Positions 58,769-64,000 of a DNA stretch of 64,000 nucleotides are shown in pieces. The notes beneath the pieces were generated by a model that made no database searches, was not told the origin of the DNA, and saw nothing but the letters and a program-made list of their open reading frames with translations. The stretch lies in the NCBI GenBank assembly GCA_964016875.1, contig OZ024722.1, positions 64,625,443 to 64,689,442 of the forward strand. The letters are read 5' to 3'. The position numbers and the translations under genes are program-made. The stretch is from Fallopia convolvulus. Taxonomy: Eukaryota > Streptophyta > Magnoliopsida > Caryophyllales > Polygonaceae. Numbering within the stretch: the stretch's first letter is position 1; the number at the start of each line of letters is the position of its first letter.

Positions 58769-60280
58769 TTCTACGCCGGAAAGCGAAGCCCGCTATTGGA
58801 GAAAACTGCTAAGATCCTCTGTCGCCGATCCTCTAGCATCAGAAATTATAGACATTGTATAAAATCCAAAATATTAATGCATCTATCCATCTCCTATCAA
58901 ACCTGATTTATGTTGATCGTTAAATTAATTATAAATCTTATGAGATATATGCATTATATTGGGATGGGAAATCAAGAATGAATGATCTGTCTTTGCTTAA
59001 TGTTCTTTCCCACAAGCTGATAGCAATCAATCTCAATAATGAAAAACCTTGCACTATTTACCAAATTATAAGAAATTATCAAAGAGATTTAAGTTTGCAC
59101 TCTTGATTCCTTTTCACTTACAAGAGTAGTAGCAATCAAGGAAATAAGCAGATTGAAAACAGAATTGTAAAAAATATTTTTACTGTTAAAAGTTATACCC
59201 ATTTACACTTACACACCCCTAATATTTGTTTTCTTCAAAAACCGGCCTAAATTGCCATATAGTAGCAAAAATGCCCTTGAACACTGCATATCAGCCTTCC
59301 TAATTTCACCATAGCAAGCATTTCTGATAAAAAAAACCCTCAGAAAATGAGCAGATTGAATCCCTAGTTAAAGTAGGAAATTTCCTTTATTTATACCCAC
59401 TTTCATCTGCTCACCCCTAATTTTTTTTCCCTTTAAAAACTAGCTTATATTACCAAATAGTTGCACAAATGCCCTTGAAACACCCCATACCAGCCTTCCC
59501 AATTTCACCATACCAAGCAGTTTTAATCAAAAAACACCCTCATAACTAAGCAGATTAAAGCCTAGCTGAAGTAAGAACTAACAAGTTCCCTTACTTTATA
59601 CACATTTACACTTACTCACCCCTAATTCTTATTTTCTTCAAAAACTAACCTAAAATGCCAAATAGCTAACAATCATACCCTATTCCCTCCTCCTTCCCCT
59701 TAAAACTAAGAAAAATGGCCAAAAAAATGTACATCATTCAATAAAGCTTTAACACAGAGATTAAGAGTAAGAGATGATACCAGAAATCGAGGCGACCTTC
59801 ACAGACGCCGGTGGATGCGCCGATTCTCCGGCGGAGGATGGGTGGTTGAAATTGGACGAGGAAGAGAGGAACTGATGAAGATAGAGTGGGAAGAGAGGGG
59901 TCAAAAGCTTACATTTTGGATCTCTGTTAGAGCAATTATGGGTTGGTTTAATTGCAATTCTAGGGTTTGGGATTCTGGAAGTGTTATCCGTTTGGGGGAA
60001 ATTTGCAGAGTGAGAGGGGAAGGAGGAGTAAAGAAGATGAAAGGGGCTTTTAATTGCAATTCTAGGGTTTGGGATTTTGGAAGTGTTATCCATTTGAGGA
60101 TAATTTGCAGAGTGAGAGTGAGAGGGGAAGGATGAGTAAAGAAGACGAAATTTTTTGAACAATTTGCAAATTGGGGATTTGAGGATGGGTTTAATTTACC
60201 AATCTTGTTCCATGGAGTTCGTTAAAATCTTGACATCGGCTGGTCAAAATCTTTCACCCATATTTGACAGTCTGACACAC
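58769..60280 (-). promoter_or_regulatory. REM-B leader region
   Basis: A leader exon at about 59797-60160 is homologous to that of REM-A, with an internal duplication around AACCCTAGAATTGCAATT (59955 and 60053). A repeat-bearing intron follows down to about 59085, where similarity to REM-A stops (ACTTAAATCTC shared, then divergent). The exon coding MANQEETQRP and the first B3 domain in REM-A is absent here. Confidence 0.5.
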
Positions 60281-60282
60281 TC

Positions 60283-60779
60283 GTTACCCGCGGGTGAGTC
60301 GGGTGACCCGTCTCACCCACAAATTCTAAAATTACAATAAAATTTCATAATTAAGCGGAGCGAGAGCGGATTGAACTGGAGAGGCGGATCGAACTGGAGA
60401 GGGCGAGCGGCGCTCCAAAACCCCCAAAGTCCCAAACTGAGAATGACGACTCACGAGAATCAGGTCTGAAATAGGACAACATTCCATTATAGTTTTAATA
60501 TCTTAAAAAAGCCCTAATTTTTTTTCTTAAAAAGCCCCAAAGTCCCGAACTTTTTTTAGGAAAAAACTAACCCCATTTTTAATTTAGGATAAATTTTTAC
60601 GAGTGGTAGACGGGTGGTGGGTGATGGGTCGAGTGAAACGGGTGTAAAATTTCACTCATATCCCATCTGTCACCCGTCACCCGACCCACCCGTCGCCCTC
60701 TTTATTACGATTTTTCACCCGTATAATTGGATCGGGTGAAACGGGTGGGTCGATCACCCGTGGATAATGTCCAGCCCTA
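60283..60779. mobile_element. hAT-like MITE (CACCCG-rich), left end unclear
   Basis: The right end GATAATGTCCAGCCCTA has the hAT-type terminus as complement TAGGGCTGGAC. Both arms are rich in GGGTGA/TCACCC. The left boundary near 60283 is an estimate, and no target duplication was found. Confidence 0.5.
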
Positions 60780-61504
60780 CCACACTGTAATGCTTGCTCA
60801 GTTCTCCTCAGGCTTGCTCAGTTCTTAAGAAATGATCATATAGAACATGGCTTGATCTAATGGGCCAAAATTTGCCCATTCCCTCATGTATTTGGGCCGA
60901 AAGAAGAGCAAAGAAGACAAACAATCCAAATTAATTGTATCATTCACTCGTTTTCACCAGTCTTTTTGTAATGGAAAAGTTAATTGTATCATTCAACATT
61001 AGAAAAAGTTCACAATCCAAATTGGGCCATAAGACTACAATGTAAGAGCCCAGTTTTAAACACCCTTCTACTATATGATCACATTGAATAGAATTGAGCT
61101 ATATCAATCCATTCAATCGCCAGTTTCATAAGAATATTTATAAACATGTGCTTCCAAACAAACCATAAATTCATTCAGCTACAAACAACAGTGCGCCCTC
61201 AAAGCATAAGACAACAGTTTTTAATAGAAATTCAGAATAGAAACTCCTAATCATGCATTATTAAGCTAAAACTGTTTGACATAAATTCAACAGAATACTT
61301 ATTAAAACAGCATCAAATCCATGACAGTGTAGTTAAACTGCCAAAAACCATTTCCAACTTCTTCTTCCTGGATTGAACATCATCTTTGCATTTCCTCTAC
61401 TTGCAAGTTGCAACCTACCAAAAATGCCAAAACAACACATTGTCAAAATGCACAACTATAAGCCCTTATTTTGCTTCACTAACGCAAGTCAAATTCTTAC
61501 CACA
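60780..61504. other. Spacer between REM-B and REM-C
   Basis: AT-rich. 61085-61190 is paralogous to 55690-55800, the 3' flank of REM-B. No gene is seen. Confidence 0.5.
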
Positions 61505-63803
61505 CTAGGCGGCACAATCAGCAATCCGAAATATGGTGACTTCATACACCATTTTTACACCATCAACGAACTCGAATACACAGGTATCTCCAACTTCAAG
61601 ACGATTCGCCCTAACGAATGGGCCCCACAAAGGCGAAGATAGACGTGCTCGACGATGAGGGCCTTCAATAGTGTATGGCACATTCCAAGTTTTGTCGCCA
61701 ATGCGACGATATATTCTATTATCTCCCTTTCCAAGCAAATAGGCCTTTCCGTGCTTCTGTGGAACATACTGCATTTTTTCACATACTTTGTTAAAAATAG
61801 TTATTATAGATTTTGAGATTAATGTTGATTATAGAGTAATTAGACATACCAAAGTTTTCTTACGACTGAGATTATATGGTCGGATAATGGCCGTGAACGA
61901 AGGATTTGGACAAGAAAACTCAGAAAAGGCTTCGGCTTTTCGCTTGACTTCTTCTCGTGCTCTTTTAGAATGTCGAATTCTTCTGTTACCTACAATTTTA
62001 GTACCCAAAATCAATCGGTAAGAAAATTATTAAAGCAATATACTGCATATGTTTATAAACTATGTCATGTTTGGCATGCCAACAATGGAATTCTCCATCA
62101 TGTTTTTTGTTCTATCATCTAAAATTACCAACATGACATGTCAAACAGAACCCTATATATATATATATATATATTTGGTAGGGCTGTCCAACGGGTCGAC
62201 CCGTTGACCCGTAAAACAAAATAAAGTCGACCCGTGACCTGACCCGCAACCCGTAAAACGGGTTACGGGTTTACGGGTCGGGCTACGAGTTGACCCGTTT
62301 GAATGGGTCGAAAATGGTCAAACCCGTGACCCGACCCGTTTGACCCTTTTCGACCCGTAAAATTGACCCATATAACTCGTAAACTTTTATTTTTTTCCTT
62401 TCGCCAACTATAAACATAAATTTGTATTTTTATTTTTTTTAATATTACGGGTCAACCCGTAACCCGACGAGTCGACCCGTAACCCGTAAACTAAAAAAAT
62501 CTGACCCATAACCCATAAAGTTACGGGTGAGTCGGGTTGGGTTACGGGTCAACCCACCCGTTGGACAGCCCTAATATATATGTGTGTGTGCCAAAATAAT
62601 TACATATAAAAGTTCACATACTTGATTGGATGGCAGATGACCTAGGTTGCCTTGAAGGGCCTTCATCACCACCTTCTTCTTCTTCCTCTGCATAATCGGC
62701 ATGACGAAAGATGGTGACTTTGTACTCCATGGCCACAAGATTAACTAGCTCAAATACACAAGCATCTCCAACTTGTAGAAGATTCTCTATCACAAAATCC
62801 TTCCATGTAGATGTCAAGAGACGTACTTGGCGCTGCCGAATACCTTTCCCCAAGCTGTAAATCCCGTAATTTACGAACCAGCGTTTTTCATCTTCTCCAA
62901 CAAGGACCATGCCTTTGTTTTTCTTTCCAATGATGTGCTTCCTTGAATGTTCATTTGGAATACACTGGATACATGATCAAAATAGCACAATTAGGACATA
63001 TATACTTCATTTAATCATTTGTGTAAGGAAAATCAATTGATCAAGTTTAGTAGAAATAATTATATATATGAATATGACATACCAATACACACTGCTTATA
63101 ATTAACATAATTTGGTTGCATTCTGACAGTAAAGAAAGGATTTGAGCTTTTAAAGGCCTTGGCTCTTGTCCATGCATCAGTAGCCCGTCGAGTTCTTTTC
63201 TCACCTACAATTTCCACACCCAAAATTGATTATAGTAATTAAATCAAAGCAATACGTTTTTAGTTATCAGAACAAAGTATCATGAATGAAAATACAAAGT
63301 TTGTAACCTATATTAAGGGAAATTAACATACTGGATCTTTTGGCTCGCGACTTTTCTCTGTTTTTTGGTAGCCTTTGTGGACATTCATAATCATCATCGT
63401 CTTCTTCTTCCTCATCGTCTTCTTCATCGTGTTCTTCTTCTTCTTCTTCTTCTTCTTCATCATAATCATCATCAATTTCATCCTCTTCAGTATGGACAAC
63501 TTGAGATGGGTCCAATCCGACTCCGTTGTTGCTAGAAGCTCTGACAGGATATGGAATCTCCATGGTACTTGGATCATATATGGAGACATCGAATTTGGAT
63601 TCACCTTCGTATCTAAACATCAATATATGAAACAATTTGATGGAGTAGTACTCGGCGAATTCTTTCCAACCTTCAAGTAACCAAACTAGGCCTTCAGATC
63701 TTTCCACTCCTAATTTCCAAATTTTTCCAACAGGACCAACTTTTAAAAAAGCATCCTTAGACAAGGTCATTCCATGAGCCTTCAAAAAATTTGAAGGAAT
63801 TTT
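61505..63803 (-). CDS. REM-type B3 transcription factor C (partial, three B3 domains)
   Basis: Exons in the window: 63803-63332, 63204-63083, 62964-62622, 61989-61850, 61768-61505, with consistent phases. The first coding exon (MANQEE-type in REM-A) must lie beyond 64000, because 63970-64000 already matches the sequence next to that exon in REM-A. A first B3 domain (KIPSNFLKAHGMTLSKDAF...HILMFRYEGESK) is followed by a long Asp/Glu tract (GAA/GAT repeats at 63390-63480), then two B3 domains ending DACVFELVN and DTCVFEFVDG. Compared with REM-A one of the middle B3 modules is missing. A hAT-like MITE sits in the intron 62621-61990. Nuclear DNA-binding role as for REM-A. Confidence 0.8.
62179..62573. 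mobile_element. hAT-like MITE in a REM-C intron
   Basis: 395-bp element with perfect terminal inverted repeats TAGGGCTGTCCAACGGGT, arms of CGACCCGT repeats and an AT-rich core. It is inserted beside an (AT)n tract, so the 8-bp flanks (ATATTTGG, ATATATAT) are hard to judge. Confidence 0.75.
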
Positions 63804-64000
63804 CTGTCCAAAAAGTTAAATAAATGCAGTATAAGGCAGAAAACTAAACATTTATACATTTAATTCGGTAATTTACACTAACAAGTAACAATATACTATA
63901 GAATTAAACAAGAGAGTTGATCATGGAATTATGTATGTCCAAGATAACATTTTTGCACTAACAATTCAGTATGTGCAAGATAAGGTAGATATTTATTCAC
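63804..64000 (-). other. REM-C intron running off the right edge
   Basis: Starts at the acceptor GGACAG|AAAATTCC (63804) and is homologous to REM-A intron 52552-52898. The window ends just before the expected first coding exon. Confidence 0.6.

Noticed and set aside
62161..62178. (AT)n tract as a possible origin or hot spot
   Set aside because: A simple microsatellite in a REM-C intron; it only blurs the reading of the adjacent MITE's target duplication.
63375..63680. Hydrophobic F/I-rich plus-strand frames opposite the REM acidic tracts (also 58247-58474, 52181-52393)
   Set aside because: They are the antisense of GAA/GAT repeats coding the Asp/Glu linkers of the REM genes.
1..64000. CRISPR arrays, bacterial operons, phage or viral genes
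   Set aside because: No regularly spaced repeat array, Shine-Dalgarno-led gene strings or viral replication genes were seen. The tandem repeats present have plant transposon or UTR explanations.

Overview
This window looks like plant nuclear DNA, most likely from a eudicot. The genes are rich in introns with GT-AG borders, the spacers are AT-rich and full of small non-autonomous transposons, and the families are plant ones (NF-YA, citrate-type MATE, clan-71 P450, REM-type B3 factors). No species can be named from the sequence. All gene models below were built by hand from reading frame, splice signals and family conservation. Exon sums were checked for phase.

Layout: (1) 271-1250, minus: first exons of an NF-YA subunit gene running off the left edge. 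(2) 1.25-5.46 kb: spacer with a CACGTG cluster, a hAT-like MITE, and a SINE-like insertion in repeated copies of the next gene's 3' flank. (3) 5465-10178, minus: intact 12-exon FRA10AC1-like gene (283 aa) with a U12-type intron and a GC-AG intron. (4) 11321-21659, minus: complete 21-exon valyl-tRNA synthetase (1064 aa). (5) 21.8-24.6 kb: spacer with Helitron-like ends and a hAT-like MITE. (6) 24.65-25.77 kb, minus: decayed hydroxypyruvate reductase (HPR1) pseudogene. (7) 26371-29088, minus: 476-aa protein with a 2OG-oxygenase-like fold, followed by a diverged copy of the ValRS 5' end. (8) 30.1-32.4 kb: repeat region with two tRNA-like sequences. (9) 32490-37090, minus: 13-exon MATE transporter (523 aa) of the FRD3/AtMATE citrate-efflux type. 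(10) 38.1-45.1 kb: repeat-rich spacer (hAT-like MITEs, TRIM, Tourist-like MITE, MULE-like MITE). (11) 45115-49154, plus: the only clear plus-strand gene, a P450 of the CYP93/705/712 group (549 aa). (12) 49.98-64 kb, minus: tandem cluster of three REM-type B3 genes, A, B and C (C continues beyond the window).

The genes do not form a pathway. Housekeeping genes (ValRS, FRA10AC1) and regulators sit beside a metal/citrate transporter and a specialised-metabolism P450. The most unusual object is REM-B. Its first B3 domain has been replaced by an ARID/BRIGHT-like segment joined in frame to the acidic linker and to three B3 domains, giving an apparent ARID-B3-B3-B3 protein. Other points worth checking are a 52-nt near-perfect palindrome in the P450 coding sequence, a MITE just upstream of the P450 TATA box, and a transit-peptide-like ValRS extension with no AUG.
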